Positions 27,901 to 39,876 of a stretch of 64,000 nt of DNA are shown here, in pieces. The position numbers and the translations under genes are program-made. Source of the DNA: Ceraceosorus guamensis. Taxonomy: Eukaryota; Basidiomycota; Exobasidiomycetes; Ceraceosorales; Ceraceosoraceae. The stretch's first letter is position 1. Each line of letters begins with the position of its first letter. Below the pieces are notes generated by a model, which was not told the origin of the DNA, did no database searches, and saw only the letters and a list, made by a program, of their open reading frames with translations. The DNA lies in assembly GCF_003144195.1 (NCBI RefSeq), contig NW_020290003.1, positions 1 through 64,000 of the forward strand. Reading direction: 5' to 3'.

Positions 27901-28522
27901 GCTTGGAGTGTGCGTGCGCATGGCGAAACGCATCCGAGGGCGAGGCTGGGGAGCGTGGAGGAGTCGGATGGTCGCCTAGAGGCTGAGCAAACGCTCCTCG
28001 AGATGGCCAAGGAACAGTCGCTGATCCGTGTGGGGAAGCTTGTGAAGCATCATTCGACGAGGATGCGACGGAGCGTGATGACTGAGAGGCCTGAGTGCGT
28101 CTGCGCTTGTTGGAGGTGGGAGTGGGGCCGCTGTTGTTGGGAGTGCCATTTTCCTCTGCATTGCCTGCTAGCACGCCTGTGGAATGCGAAGCTGAGACGG
28201 ACGATGGTGTGAGGGAGGCACCTGCAGGCGTCGAGTTGTCGCCAGAGGGAGAGCCATGCTCGGCGTGCTTCCTGCCTTGATGGCGCTTCAAGCTGTCCAG
28301 CCGACCGAATTTCTGATCGCAGTACTGGCAAGCGTGAGGTTGCTCCTTGTCGTGAACCAGCTGGTGCCTCTGAAGATGCGCTGGTTTAGCAAAAGCGGCG
28401 TCGCAGCCGGGAAAGGGGCAGGCCTTGAGGTTGCTGCCACTGCCGCTGGCGCGCGGCGGCTTGGCTGCGCCAGGAGGGGAGGCGAGGGGAGCGCTGGATG
28501 GGGAGATGGAACCTTTGATCAT
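24965..28522 (-). CDS. C2H2 zinc-finger transcription factor with fungal-TF-like middle region, 4 exons
   Basis: Exons 28522-27078, 27002-26897, 26828-26603 and 26535-24965 sum in frame to 1115 residues. Two adjacent C2H2 fingers lie at about residues 32-80: C-x4-C-x12-H-x3-H (starting CPFPGCDAAF) and C-x2-C-x12-H-x4-H (starting CQYCDQKFG). A Ser/Pro/Ala-rich region of about 400 residues follows, probably activation or regulatory. The C-terminal 600 residues are helical, with segments such as SLWYFTYLAMWTQSGFLIDD and GYNTLRGATSRERGWRQLDA, resembling the fungal-specific transcription-factor domain that follows C2H2 pairs in Ascomycota and Basidiomycota. Poly-Ala and poly-Gly runs occur near the end. 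The first intron uses GTGCGT. DNA target and pathway are unknown. An upstream non-coding exon is possible. Confidence 0.85.
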
Positions 28523-30003
28523 TCTCGTAGCACCGCAATGTCCGCTGAGCGCCAAAAATCCGCGAATGGAGAATCAGAGGCGCGCGCCGGTGGGCGGTGT
28601 TCAAAGCAAAGGCGGGATGTATGCGTATGCCCTTTTGACTGGTGGGTTCGGTGGTACCTGCCTGGGGGCCGGGCGCACGGGATGGGATGGGATGATTGCC
28701 CGCTCGATCTTCGGCCTCGGAAGGCCACTTAGCAGAGCGAGGGAGCTGAGCTCGGCGTTCGTGGGAGGCAATCACGAATCAAATAACCAATGGCGATGAT
28801 CAGACGCGGTCCAGAATGCTGACCTTGAACTACGAATGATCGTTTGTTGGATGGACGTACCCGCTACCAGGTGTCTGTTCAATCTTCATCTCGTACCGCT
28901 GGCTGATGTCTTGCAATTGCCTGAATTTGGGGCTCACGAGTGGAGCGGTGCGCGCAGACAGAGGCGCGATCGAGCATGCAGCACACTAATTCATCACGAT
29001 TCACAATTGTGAAAGCTTCGCTTGCGCATACGCGTCGCGTGCTCAGCGCACAGTAACTCAGCAGCGCGCACTTCTATCCGCGACCATCGCAGCTTTGAGC
29101 TCTTGCATGGCATGGCATGGCATGGCATGGCATGCACATGCCCGAGGCCGAGGTCAAAGTGCCGACTTCAAAGTCAGACTATGCTGTTCCTGAGCGTCGA
29201 AGCCCAGCATAGTCTAGAGTGGGGCCCGCGGGACGTACGCATAGGCGCAAAGCCCCGCGCACTGACGCCGGCTTTGAGAGGAGCCGGGGCCCCGGTGGAG
29301 GACTCTTGACTTGCGTCTTGTGACTTTGCCCCAGAAGGAACATCACGTGAGCTTAGAGGTGGGGATTCTTGATTCCGCGGGGTCAAGGTCGCGAGCCCAC
29401 CGGAAAAATGGTTGATTGTGGATCTGGATTCACAATCAAGAATGAATTCAGTTCTTGATATTTGATTGATTCGGTTGCTCTTGATCCGATGTTCAGAATT
29501 ATGAATCTGATTTTTGAATGTTGTGTCAAGAATTGAGATTGAATTTAAGATTCCAAATTTGAATTGTTGATTCGAATCGGCTGAGTCTTGAGTTGTGATC
29601 AAGAGTCGTTCCCGTCTCAACCTCCAGCTTCGCATCCGCATCCACATCCACATCCACGTCAGCGCATTTCTGATTGTGCTTCACCAGCCCAGGCCGTACA
29701 TGCCCTCGAGGGCGACGCGGCATCGTTAGGCGCGCATGTCAGGGCAAACCCTTTATATGCGGTCTTGACGTAGTGGTGAGTGTCATCATAAGCATTGAAG
29801 ATTGCGCCCTCTTCGCTGAAGCTGCTGCAGTCCTCGCCTTGCTTTGGACAGCTCGCTAAACTGAAAGAGTCTACGCTCTCCATCAGCTCGCTTTGTCTTG
29901 CCAGGCAGCCAGCGGTTGCTTTGGCTGTGCTTCCCCCTCACCCGCTGCGGCGCCTTCTCAACAAAAGCGCGTGGAGTATCGACTGTGAACTATACAAGGC
30001 ATC
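28523..30003. other. intergenic spacer with GATTCA-rich block
   Basis: Nothing convincingly coding. It contains GGCAT copies (29107-29133) and, at about 29390-29610, an AT-rich block packed with variants of GATTCA/TTGATT/GAATC. Its right end is the likely promoter of the NTPase gene. Confidence 0.7.
29390..29610. repeat. GATTCA/TTGATT-rich low-complexity block
   Basis: About 220 bases made largely of short words ATTCAAG, TTGATT, GAATC and AAGAATT on both strands, far richer in A+T than flanking DNA. Similar blocks occur near 51110-51540 and 62590-63070. Confidence 0.7.
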
Positions 30004-33000
30004 ATGAACACCGAGTCTACCATGGCACCGGCAGTACCGATGGACACTGACGACGAGCTGAAAAGAACCCCGCCTCGTCCTGCCTCATCCACTACCTCCT
30101 CCCGCTCTCCTCAAGACAGTGCGAAAACGCAAGCGCGCCTACGCGACGAAGCTGAAGCCTGGCTCGAAAGGCTTGCAGCGAGGTTGGGGACAATTTTTCC
30201 AGATTTGATCGAAGATTGGTTGACCGTCGATGCCAGGCATGGAAAACTGCAACACTATCTGCTCGCGGCCGCATTTCTGAGGTCTCACATCAACATAGAG
30301 CGCCAGGCGGATGCACATACACCTCGCCTTATCGTCAAGCTGGTACCTTTCGGTGAAGCTGCCTCCAAGGAGTCTGCCAACCGGCTCAGCTCTACAGCAG
30401 CGCGCTGAGACAGACGCAAGAATGACGTCTTGAGTGATTGGCCCCATCAGCGTCTTCACATCACCGAGACTCTCTTCTCGCCAGATCCGAGACCCAACAA
30501 TAAAGCTTTGCAAGCTCCGCACTTTCCGAAGCTTACAAAAAGCTCAGCAAGTCATTCCATGAATCCCGCTTCGTAGGCGATGGCCACTTTGCTCTCGCCA
30601 AGACACTGGCCGCATATGAAGGCGCATTCAGCCAAAAGCGTCCTGACACGATGGTCGTCCATTTCGACCTCAAAGCGAAGCCAGGCGAAATCCCTTCGAA
30701 TATCGACGCCAAGCAGGATGCAGAGGCTCGTCAGGAATTGCCAGCCTTCTCGTGGCATTCTCGATCGCTCGCACTCATCCAGAGCAGCGGGACCGGCAAG
30801 TCTCGGCTCGTGCATGAGCTCAATGGGCTGCTCTGTGACGACGGCGACGCCGGTGCGTTACATTTGACTTTTCCGCTCTGCTTCCGCGAAGAGAATGAGG
30901 CCGCTTTCCCTATGGGAGATTGGGAAGTCCTCGTCTGGCTTCGCGAAGACATGGCGCAGTACGTGCCAAGCGCCTGCGCTCAAATCTCTCTCCCCGAGCT
31001 TTACAGGATGCGGTGGATTGCGTTTCTCCGCAGTATCTACAGGGCAAGCGCCACCATAATAGAGCGCTGCCCTGGGGACACTCCCAATGAGCTACGCGAG
31101 TACTGGCTCGAGCAGTGCAGGTCGTCTGTAGATGCTTTGAGCGAGCAACGTCAAGAGGGACACCACAACGTTCACCTCTACAGTCTTGCGAAAACCGAGG
31201 CTGAGGAGTGTTGGCTGGAGGCGGTGGAGGATGTCACCGCCCGCAGCGCTAATTACGACTCGAACTCACACTTGTTCGCAAAAGACCAGCTCAAAAACCT
31301 GGTAGAAGATGCTGCAAAGCTGCGCTCTCTGCTTGACGACTTCCTTCCCAGAAAGCGCTGGAACGTCAAGGTTTGGTTCCACATTTGCCTGGACGAAGTG
31401 GCAAACATCCGCCCGGCACACCTCAAGCAGACAAAGTCGGATTTCAGCTGGCTTGAGCAAGTGCGCTCGATGTACTGCCCTGATCCTCGACATCAGATGC
31501 CGCCTTTGTTCTGGATCATTATGCTGGGAACCAACGCCGGCTTTGCAGCACTCAGTCCAGCCCAAAAGGACGCGACTTCTGGCCGCGTTGCGAGTGGCAA
31601 GCTGGTACAATTTCCGCCGTATCTGCTGACTATCAGTGACCTATGGCTCCGGCGACCCTCCTCACAACGGACAGGAGTGTTTCGCGCGACTCCTTATCAA
31701 GCCACCAGACCACACGTTCTCGCACTGTGGGGCAGGCCCCTTTGGCAATCTCTGGTAGGGTACCAAGATCAGAATCCAATATTGGGCGACGCTGATCTGA
31801 CGTTTTTGGGAGGGCAACAGCTCACCTTCGTTCTACAGAAACTTAGGAATCAAGCGGTCAGTAGCCCAAGCGTTGTAGGCCTCAAGCTAACTTCGACGCA
31901 CTATCTTGCACTTTTGGGGCAACGACTGGTATTGGACGGCGGTCACGACTTTGCCGAGTCTATTGTGTACTGCCGACATCCATGCATTTCGGAGGATGAC
32001 CAAAAGCAGATGGTAGACGAGCACTTGCGCATGCTGCGCAACATCAACCGCACTGGCGACGCTGTTGCTACCTTTGTAATGTCGGAGCCTTTGGTGTCAC
32101 ACATGGCGGCAACGGTGATGTGCGACTGCCGGTCGATAGCGTGGGATCACCGCAACTTGGCCGATTCAACCCGAGGGACTCTTGGGCGCTCTGCTGGCAG
32201 GAACTTCGCCATCTTGCCAAAGGTCGCATCGATTATGATGCCGGTTTGTACGGCGAAATCACAGCTCAGGCTATATTTGCCGTGTGCAAAGACGCAGCAC
32301 CGCGCCCGTCCGCGAACCAATTAGGTCTTGCTACGATGCCGGAGCCCTACGACCCTGCCTTCCACTTTGTGCAGCTCAGAAGCTTTCTTGAGACAACTTT
32401 CAACGCTGACGACATGTCAAAAAGGTCAGACTGGGCAATGCTACTGGACTCGGCGCAGGGTGCTTGGGTGAATTTCACGCGATTCACACGCCACGACAAA
32501 ACTTTGCTGGCCATCACGCCACGAATTCTTAGGCTGGCGTGGCTCGGCATGAAAGCGATTGTAGGCGCACCCAATCAGTACCACTGGGATTTGATCATTC
32601 CGATTTATTGCGGATCGCTGCACAAGCGAGTGGATCACAACGCGTTCACATTCATAGAGATTCAGGTCAAAGCTCACAAAATCTCCTGCAATCAACCGCA
32701 ACCTCCACTTCCCGAGTCGATGGCGCGCCAGTGGGCCAAACCACCCATTTCCACTCTAATGAATGTAGGCACGACCGGCAATGGCGAGGAAAAGGTGGAG
32801 GTGAGCTCCCACAAGAAAGGTAAACACAGCACTGACGGGCAAGGGCAAAACACTTGGTTCGAGATATCCACAAAGCGCTTCCAAAGAAGTCATCATCCCG
32901 GTCTAGGCATTCTCATGCCAGGCCAATATGCCGGTGTTGCCCATGAGGATTTCGTCATCGCCAGGCATCCCTCCCTCACCGACTGGCCTGAATATCAGGA

Positions 33001-33076
33001 GAGCCTACGGGCGCTGGAGGACAGAGAAGACTGTTTGAGGAAAGCGGCCGAGGAAGACGAGCCCTCTGAGCAATGA
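30004..33076 (+). CDS. P-loop NTPase with PD-(D/E)XK-like C-terminus, basidiomycete expanded family
   Basis: Function unknown. ATG 30004 opens MNTESTMAPAVPMDTDD. The coding path is carried by three segments: about 30004-30400, 30510-32170 and 32150-33076, presumably joined by short introns whose borders I could not fix (a GTGCGA...CCGAG intron near 32119-32173 would fit the last). After a helical SEAYKKLSKSFHESRF stretch comes a Walker A, SSGTGKSRLVHEL, then GALHLTFPLCFREEN. A possible Walker B lies in KVWFHICLDEVANI. The C-terminus contains AGLYGEITAQAIFAV and WDLIIPIY followed by FIEIQVKAH, a D...ExQxK pattern like restriction-endonuclease-fold nucleases. From memory, basidiomycetes carry many such NTPases, and Crinkler-class proteins share the NTPase-plus-nuclease layout. 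That relationship is inference. Confidence 0.65.
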
Positions 33077-34306
33077 GTGTAAGCGCAGTCATCAAGACGG
33101 CTCGACGCTGCGGTGTGACGCACCATCTTGCTCCAACAGACGTGGCACGTGTCCATTCGTTGCTACAATCCGAAGTAATCCAGAGCGCCTGAACAAGAAG
33201 GTGCTGTCTTGGTGGTAGCCTTCTGGGTGGTCTGTTGCTCGTCCACCTAGGTCGAATCGCCCTTCGGCTAAGAGACTCTGCAAGATGAACGCTAGCGCGC
33301 CAAATCCTTTTTGGTGCGCACTGTATTGGCTCATGACTTGCCCAGCAAGGCTCCACTTTCGAGGTTGCCCCGACCTTTTCTACGCGCCCGTGTCCCGATC
33401 GAAATCTGGTTAAAATCACCTTCATATCCGTCCCGTTCTGTCCCACTCTCCCACACCGAGTCACCTGCACACGATATGTAGCCTATCATTCATCCCGTCA
33501 CGCTTCACCAATCGCCTCCCCAATCGATCAGTGTGCGCGTATTCGAGCTGCGAAGGCTCGCCTGCGCATTTTGGAGGTGTCGCGCTCCACGTTTGCGCGG
33601 AAATTGGCGCAGGACAACGGCCCTCTCGCCCCAGTTCCCTGCCTTCTGCATCGTGAAAGTCTGTAGGTGCGTGAGAAGGGTCTAGAGACATCCAGACGGA
33701 TACTGGAGCGCAGTCGTGTGCAGCATTCGTGAGTCTCAGGTCACTAACTCCGTTTCACATTTGCAAGGGCGAGCGAGGAGGGCAAGCGCTTGAGCTTTGG
33801 TCTGCGTGTATAGGTCCCGAATGCATGCTACGGTCCTCACTCACGGTGTAGGTAGACCGTATAGCCCTGACGTGAGTCTCGCTTGAGCGATTGGGATTGA
33901 AGTTGATTCTGATTGATCCTGTTCGCCTGCCTGATCACGAATCGGGGCAGCGCGTGCATTTAACGCCGAGCCGGCCACACCATGCGCAGCCCAGCAGGGC
34001 GCGACTCGGTGATAAACGCGTAGGTGCATGCATCAATCAGCAGGCAGGCATGCAGCGAACGGCATATCCGCGCCTCGTATACGCGCTCGGACTTCTCATC
34101 GGCCGCTGAGTGTCAACATCAGCGCGGTATTCACATTTGATTTCTCTGTCCCTGCCATCACCTCGTTGGGCATCGTGGACCGCTCTGCTATATCCCGCTT
34201 GTAGCATTCTGCTGCCCTCTTCATGCTGCTCGCCTTCCTTTCTTCGAGTATCACGTCCGTTCAAGTCGACTATTAAGTCCGATTGCTTTGGCCATTCAAC
34301 CTTGGT
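33077..34306. other. intergenic, nothing recognised
   Basis: Short overlapping frames on both strands without conserved motifs. The right end (about 34100-34306) should hold the pirin promoter. No RNA gene was recognised. Confidence 0.6.
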
Positions 34307-35637
34307 ATGACCGCAAGCGCGGCGCAGGCGAACAAGAAGCGGCCTCACGAAAGCAAAAGTATTAAAGGCAGCATCCCCTCCCGACCTCTTTCGAGCCTTT
34401 TCCTCTCAGCCCTCATCACCGCCTTGTGTGCACTGCTGGTAACACTACAACACGACAAGCTGCACATGATCCTACCCAAACGAAACGTCTTTGCTCCACT
34501 ACGCAACTTTACTCAAATACGCCACAACACCACCACCTGCAGCAGCATGACTCAAGTATCACGAAGGGTGGTGCAAGAGGTGCCTGCTGTGGAGACACCA
34601 GAAGGTGCAGGCGCTGTCGTCAGAAGGTCCATCGGTACGCCTGCTCTGCGCAACCTGAGCCCGTTCCTCATGCTCGATCACTTTAGGATCGGCGAAGGAG
34701 CTGGCTTTCCTGATCATCCTCATGTGAGTCGTAGTCACGCATACAATGACTGTCATGCCGCTATTGCTGACTGTGACTGTGCTTTGTCCTCTCAACAGCG
34801 AGGCATGACCACCGTCACTTACATGCTCTCGGGTCAAGTTCAGCACGAAGACTTTGCCGGGCATGCTGGAACCATTGGCCCAGGCTCTTTGCAATGGATG
34901 ACAGCAGGACGAGGCATCGTGCACGCAGAGATGCCTCTGCACCGGGATCCAAAGACGAACGCTAAGCTGGAAGATCCGATCGGACTCCAGCTGTGGATCG
35001 ACTTGCCCCAAGAGATGAAGTCCAGCGAGCCATTCTACCAAGAATCCGCCGCAGAGGCCATCCCAACAGCACTGCCGCGGGCGGATCAAGCGGTCGATAC
35101 GGAAGGCAAAGGTTGGTCCATCAAGGTCATTTCCGGCGAATCGCACGGCGTGCAGAGCAAAGTGCGAACACCGGACAGAGGTCACTGCTGGTACTTTGAC
35201 GTGCGCCTAAGTCCAGGCGGACGCGTCTTTCAAGAAATTCCACCAGGCTGGACAGCCTTCATCTACCACATGGGTACGGCCAGCGTTCGTATCGGCTCCG
35301 ACGCAGCGTCTACTCTGCACCCTCCATTCACGACGCTCGTATTGGGATCGCAAGACGCGACGCAGAATGGAGCTTGGGTCGAGCACGCTGGTGATGTGCA
35401 AGAAGAAGCCAGATTCGTCATCATTGCTGGCGAGCCGCTCAAACAGAATGTGGTGCAGCACGGTCCCTTTGTCATGACTAGCAAAGCCGACATTTACCAA
35501 GCCTTTCAGGATTATGCCGGCGGAAAGAGTGAGTGGACGTGATCATTCTGCTTGAAGTAGCGTCTCTGACATCGCCTCTCTGCTTGCACGTAGACGGGTT
35601 CGAGAGGGCCCCTGGTTGGAGATCCAAGATTGGATGA
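34307..35637 (+). CDS. pirin family protein, 3 exons, with hydrophobic N-terminal extension
   Basis: Cupin-fold iron-binding protein; family members act as nuclear cofactors or quercetinases. Exons 34307-34723, 34799-35528 and 35594-35637 give 396 residues. The pirin core begins SRRVVQEVPAVETPEGAGAV and carries LSPFLMLDHFRIGEGAGF. The metal ligands are visible: the two His of FPDHPH and the His/Glu of GIVHAEMP. The C-terminus NGFERAPGWRSKIG is typical. The N-terminus is odd: 80 residues precede the core, including a hydrophobic segment (LFLSALITALCALLVTL) that could be a membrane or mitochondrial anchor. An in-frame ATG at 34547 gives a normal 316-residue cytosolic/nuclear pirin, so the long form may be partly 5' UTR. 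The first intron falls immediately after HPH. Confidence 0.92.
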
Positions 35638-36370
35638 AGAAGTTGTACACAAGTCGAGACGAGCATGCGAGAGAGGCCAGGGATATCTGCAAAGTATGTG
35701 AATTTGCAATGTCATGCGCGACGATGTCATGCAAATGAGACGTGTTCGTGTCTGGATGTGAGATGTGCGTATTTGAAAGGTCATGATATTGTGAAGTACG
35801 ACATCTACCGCGTAGCCAGCACTCCACACCACAAGACGAAATCGGCGACAGTGACGCAAGCAATGAGCGCGTCGCTCCTCGTCTGCATTCAACAAACTTC
35901 CGCAGCCCAGCCGGCTGGGCTTTGGATTCCGCGCCAAGTTCTTGCGGTGATCAGAGAAGCGCAGCTGGGACGATTCTGCCTTTTTGCCGACTGTCTGGCG
36001 TCGTGCCTGATTTCACACAGTCTTCCACGTGCTCGATCGCACCTCTGAGACATCATGTCGACCATCCTGACGTCCAATGTACATTCCCAAGAGCGCTGGC
36101 AAAGACTGCTGTCTCGGTCCGTGTATGAAGTCTTGATACATGTATTGATTGGACATAGGCTGCAGCTGTGATCGCGACGCTGCGCTTGGTCGCAGGCATG
36201 TGTGATTGCGCTGCATCGGCGCGGTGACAGGGTGTGACGTGGTATCCCCATCCATCTACGTGTGCATCAGTGAATCTACGCGTACATTGGCGAAAATTCG
36301 AGTGGCTGAAGTAGCAAGCAAGAGCTCGTATCCGTCAGCTTTCCCGTCCAATTAGACAGCATACTGGCTC
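35638..36370. other. intergenic, nothing recognised
   Basis: Convergent gap between pirin (+) and EMC4 (-). It should hold both 3' UTRs; I see no gene or notable repeat. Confidence 0.6.
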
Positions 36371-37235
36371 TCAGCTCTGCTCAGCGAGCTGTGCGATGGA
36401 ACTCACAGTCCTGCTTTCCCTCCAAGCAAGCCAGTCGCTGCTCTGCGTCGGCAACAGTCCCATGCTAGCGCACTTCCACACTCCCAAAGAAAAGCACAAC
36501 GCTTGGGCGAGAATGAAGACGACCTTTTGAAGGAGCAGGGATTGCTCCTCTGGCGCTCCTTTGATGCCTTGAGATGCGGGCGAAGACAGGGGTGCAAATG
36601 CTGATGATGGTTGATGACCAGACGCGCCATGGTCAGCCGTGCAGCGCAGCGGCGCGCAGTATCGTCTGGGCACAGAGTACAGCTCACCTTGACCAATCGT
36701 CATTGCGCCTTTGATTGGACTTGTGAGAAGCATGCCGACGACGGTCATGCTGAAGATTTGCACGCCCGAACCGCTCATGTACAGCATGAATGCGTTCATG
36801 GGCAAGCTCTTTGCCGGGCTCAGAGCTACATCCCACGCCTTTTTGGACTTGAGAGCCACAAGAGATTCGGGCGAAGGAGGTGCTCGAGGCTTGATCTGCT
36901 TGCTCTGATGCAGCGAGGGTCGAGATGCGGACAGCTTCCATTAGCCCGCGCTTCCACGTCGAGGCATGTTCTTGACAGGCTCGCGCTCACCTTGCCGCTT
37001 CCCTGCGAGCTGGGAGTGACAAAGCCGGGTGGCTCGACCGCCGAAATTGCACCTGCACTGCTTCCTTGGCTGAGAAACGATGAGCGGGCGAGGTGAGACT
37101 GGCAGGCTTGGGAGTGACGTTGAGGCTGGACGCGTCCCACAACGCTCACCTCTTGACCAAGCTCTTGCTGCTGGCGCCAGCGATGAGTTGAGGGGCCAGC
37201 GACGTGAGATCGACCGAGACGGAGGCCAACGACAT
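36371..37235 (-). CDS. EMC4: ER membrane protein complex subunit 4 (EMC4), 4 exons
   Basis: Subunit of the EMC, the ER insertase for tail-anchored and multipass membrane proteins. Exons 37235-37150, 37069-36991, 36904-36688 and 36600-36371 join in frame to 203 residues. The N-terminal 60 residues are soluble (EPPGFVTPSSQGSGK). The conserved core reads KKAWDVALSPAKSLPMNAFM, then LYMSGSGVQIFSMTVVGMLL, covering the first membrane segment. A second segment is QKVVFILAQALCFSLGVWKC, followed by the family signature MGLLPTQSSDWLAW. A potential donor (GTGAGTTCC) just after this leaves the last 13 residues uncertain; they could be replaced by a further short exon. Confidence 0.93.
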
Positions 37236-37904
37236 GATGAATCAGTCGGCAGACCCAGGCGTTGTCAGGCTGCCGAGTCTGATACAAAGGCTTGAGGCGG
37301 TGATGGTCGCCTGCTTAATCACGCATGCGGTCGTGGGCCAAGGTCCCGAGGCCGCCCAGACTTACGGATCACGGACTCGTGACTCGTGACTGCGATGTGC
37401 AGGCGCAGGCGCAGGCGGGGGATGTCCACGGAGTCCGGTCATGCACGTGACCTGGAGTCCCTCGCCTCCACATTTTGATTTGCACACAAATCAAAAATGC
37501 GTCTTTGTGTTGATGCTTCTTGATTTGGTCAGCAGGAGCAGCCTGCATGCATCGTCGTATTTGTTCACATCGTGTGCGTGATGCTTTACGATGATTGCCT
37601 GCCTGCCGTGTTGGCCAGATGGGCGCAATGGTGAATCACTGAATGTTGTGACTGCATCAAGGAGGGATGGATCAAGCACCTTCTCGGTCATGACCTTCAA
37701 GCCCCAAAACATAGCCAACCACTTTGACTGACAGACTTTGTAGGGAGAGAGCTCCATCCTTGCGTCACACCGTGCCCCGAACACGATAATCATCCTTCCG
37801 TGTGAGAGGCACAGAACATCATACCAGCTGCAAACGCGCCAACAAAGAGATACAGACTCGCCTGCAACAGCTCGAGGGCGTCAAAGCACATCCACGTCTC
37901 AGCG
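37236..37904. other. divergent intergenic spacer
   Basis: Holds the upstream regions of EMC4 and of the acyltransferase gene. It contains short GTGACTC/GATTTG words and no supported gene. Confidence 0.6.
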
Positions 37905-39876
37905 ATGACTGTGATGGATCAAGCGGTGGGCGCCACGCGGCAATGGGTCGCGAATGCCAAGCTGCAGTCGCAGTCGCAGTCGCAGGTATGGCGAGTGGCG
38001 GACGTGTTGAGGGATCCCATCACACACAACGTCCTCATTCCGCCTCACCCCAACCCGCACTTTATTCCCGCCGAGGCCTCGGTGCCGCTCTCTGTCATCA
38101 CCGCCATCCTACCGCCTCTGGCCTACTATCTCGCCCTCGTTCTGCTGCCGCCCTTTGACGAAGCGCGTCATTCCAGTCTGGCACGGCGAGCGCTCAGCGC
38201 AATCAAATTCACATTGGCGGCCATCTCTATCGTCACGTTTGTGCGACTGCCCTTTGCGTACCATGTGCCTGGCAGCGCGACGCTGAGCTACCAGCTCGGC
38301 TTGATCGGCTGCTATGGTGGAGGTCGCGTGCTCGACATCTTCTTCCTCAGTTGGCCTCGCGTGCCACGACGCCTGGCATTCCCCCAGGACGAGAGGCAGC
38401 GCAGAGAAGTGGAGATGAAGGACGAGCGCGGTAGAGCAGAACCAAGCCACCACAAGGAGAGGTACTTTCACTCTGACAACACCACCTGGCAATTCCAGCC
38501 TCACCCTGCTGGTGTTTCGCAGCGGCTATGGTATGCTTTTGATCTGATGATCAGCATGAGAGGCATCGGATGGGACTTTGCCACTCCAGACGTCAGACAC
38601 GATCGTCATCCTTGGCAGCCACCTTCCACCCGTCAACTTCAGCGCGCCATCTTCAAGCTGCTGCCCTTCCTCGCCCTGTCATTGGGCACGCTCAGGTGGC
38701 TCGTGCAGACAGCTCGTGCTCGTTCGCAAGACTTGGAACACACCAGCATCGCCAGCTTGCCTGCCTACCAGCGCTTCCAATTCGTCCTCGCCACCGGCAT
38801 TTCACTCTACGCCTTGTTCGACTTTGGTTACACTTTCGTTTCCGCGCTAGGCATCCCCTTTTTGAAACGCTCCGCAATTTTGGTGGATCAGCTCTCCGAC
38901 TCGCATCCATCTGACAGCGCCACCAAAGGCTTGGCCGCACCGACGCACGCCGTTTCTGCGCACAACGTCGACTTCTTCCCTCTCCTCAACCCCATCAGCT
39001 TTCTCGCGTTCAGCAGTCTTCGCTCATTTTGGAGCAAAATCTGGCACCGTCTGTTCCATCGTGTTTGGCTCATCTATGGCGTGCTTCCGGTCCAGGTGAG
39101 AGAGAGAGACATCCCTTTGCGATGGGAGAATGGCGTTGACGGTTCCCTCTGTTGTCATCTATTGCGGCAAGAACTTTGCGCTTCTACTCGAGCGATTCTT
39201 TGCGCTCCTCACCGGCGCCGCCTCCGAGAAGAAGCCGATCAACATCAGCGCGACTTGGCCAGCCAACCACCCGGATCCCGGGCGCGTGCTCGAGCGTGGG
39301 CGCGCGGACTGGGGAAAGGTGATGGGCGCCTTCATCGCATCAGGTGTGGTGCACGCCATTAGCGAGAGGTGCGCTCTGGGTGGACGTCTTGCGCAGCCCC
39401 CACCCCACCACATCCACGCTCCTTCTGCCGGCGTCTTTCGCAAAGCGACGCGTATGGGTCAATCGGCCTCTTTCTGGACAAGCTTTCTTTCGCGAGAGCG
39501 CCAGATCACAGCTCATCGCGTTGAAGCTGAGCAAGCCTTCACCTCGCTAGGCAAATGGTCCCTTAGTCGGATTGTCCCCCCAATCAGCGGCGCGGGAGAG
39601 TTTACCTTTTTCTTCCTCAACGGTGTGGCCGTGTGTCTTGAGGGAGCGATCTCCAACTTCGTGCGCGAAAGACGACGCCGCTCAATCATCGCATGCAAGC
39701 GTGCGCAAGGTCACCAAGGAAACATCGAGGTCTCGAAAGCAGAGTTGACGCAGTGGTACGACAGCATTATTGGTGTTGTGTGGGCTGTCGCAGTCCTCGC
39801 CTACACAGGAGAATGTTTCGTAGAGGGTTGGATAAGGAGCGGTATTGTCGAAGAGCTCACATTTCTGCTGCTCTAA
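37905..39876 (+). CDS. wax synthase/MBOAT-like acyltransferase, 2 exons
   Basis: Probable membrane-bound O-acyltransferase of the fungal wax-synthase-domain type, which moves acyl groups to lipid or secondary-metabolite alcohols. Exons 37905-39095 and 39172-39876 give 631 residues with about eight hydrophobic segments. The signature FWSKIWHRLFHRVWLIYG resembles the FW..RWH..R block that precedes the active site, and the invariant His is plausibly in FIASGVVHAIS. GEFTFFFLNGVAVCLEGAI fits the late helices. An SQSQSQ repeat sits near the N-terminus. Substrate is unknown. No biosynthetic cluster partners surround it, so a lone lipid enzyme is more likely than a cluster member. The intron has donor GTGAGA and acceptor GCGGCAAG. 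Confidence 0.82.

Noticed and set aside
32976-33470. Minus-strand open frame overlapping the end of the NTPase gene
   Set aside because: No recognisable motif, high Arg/Pro content, and it overlaps a better-supported gene.
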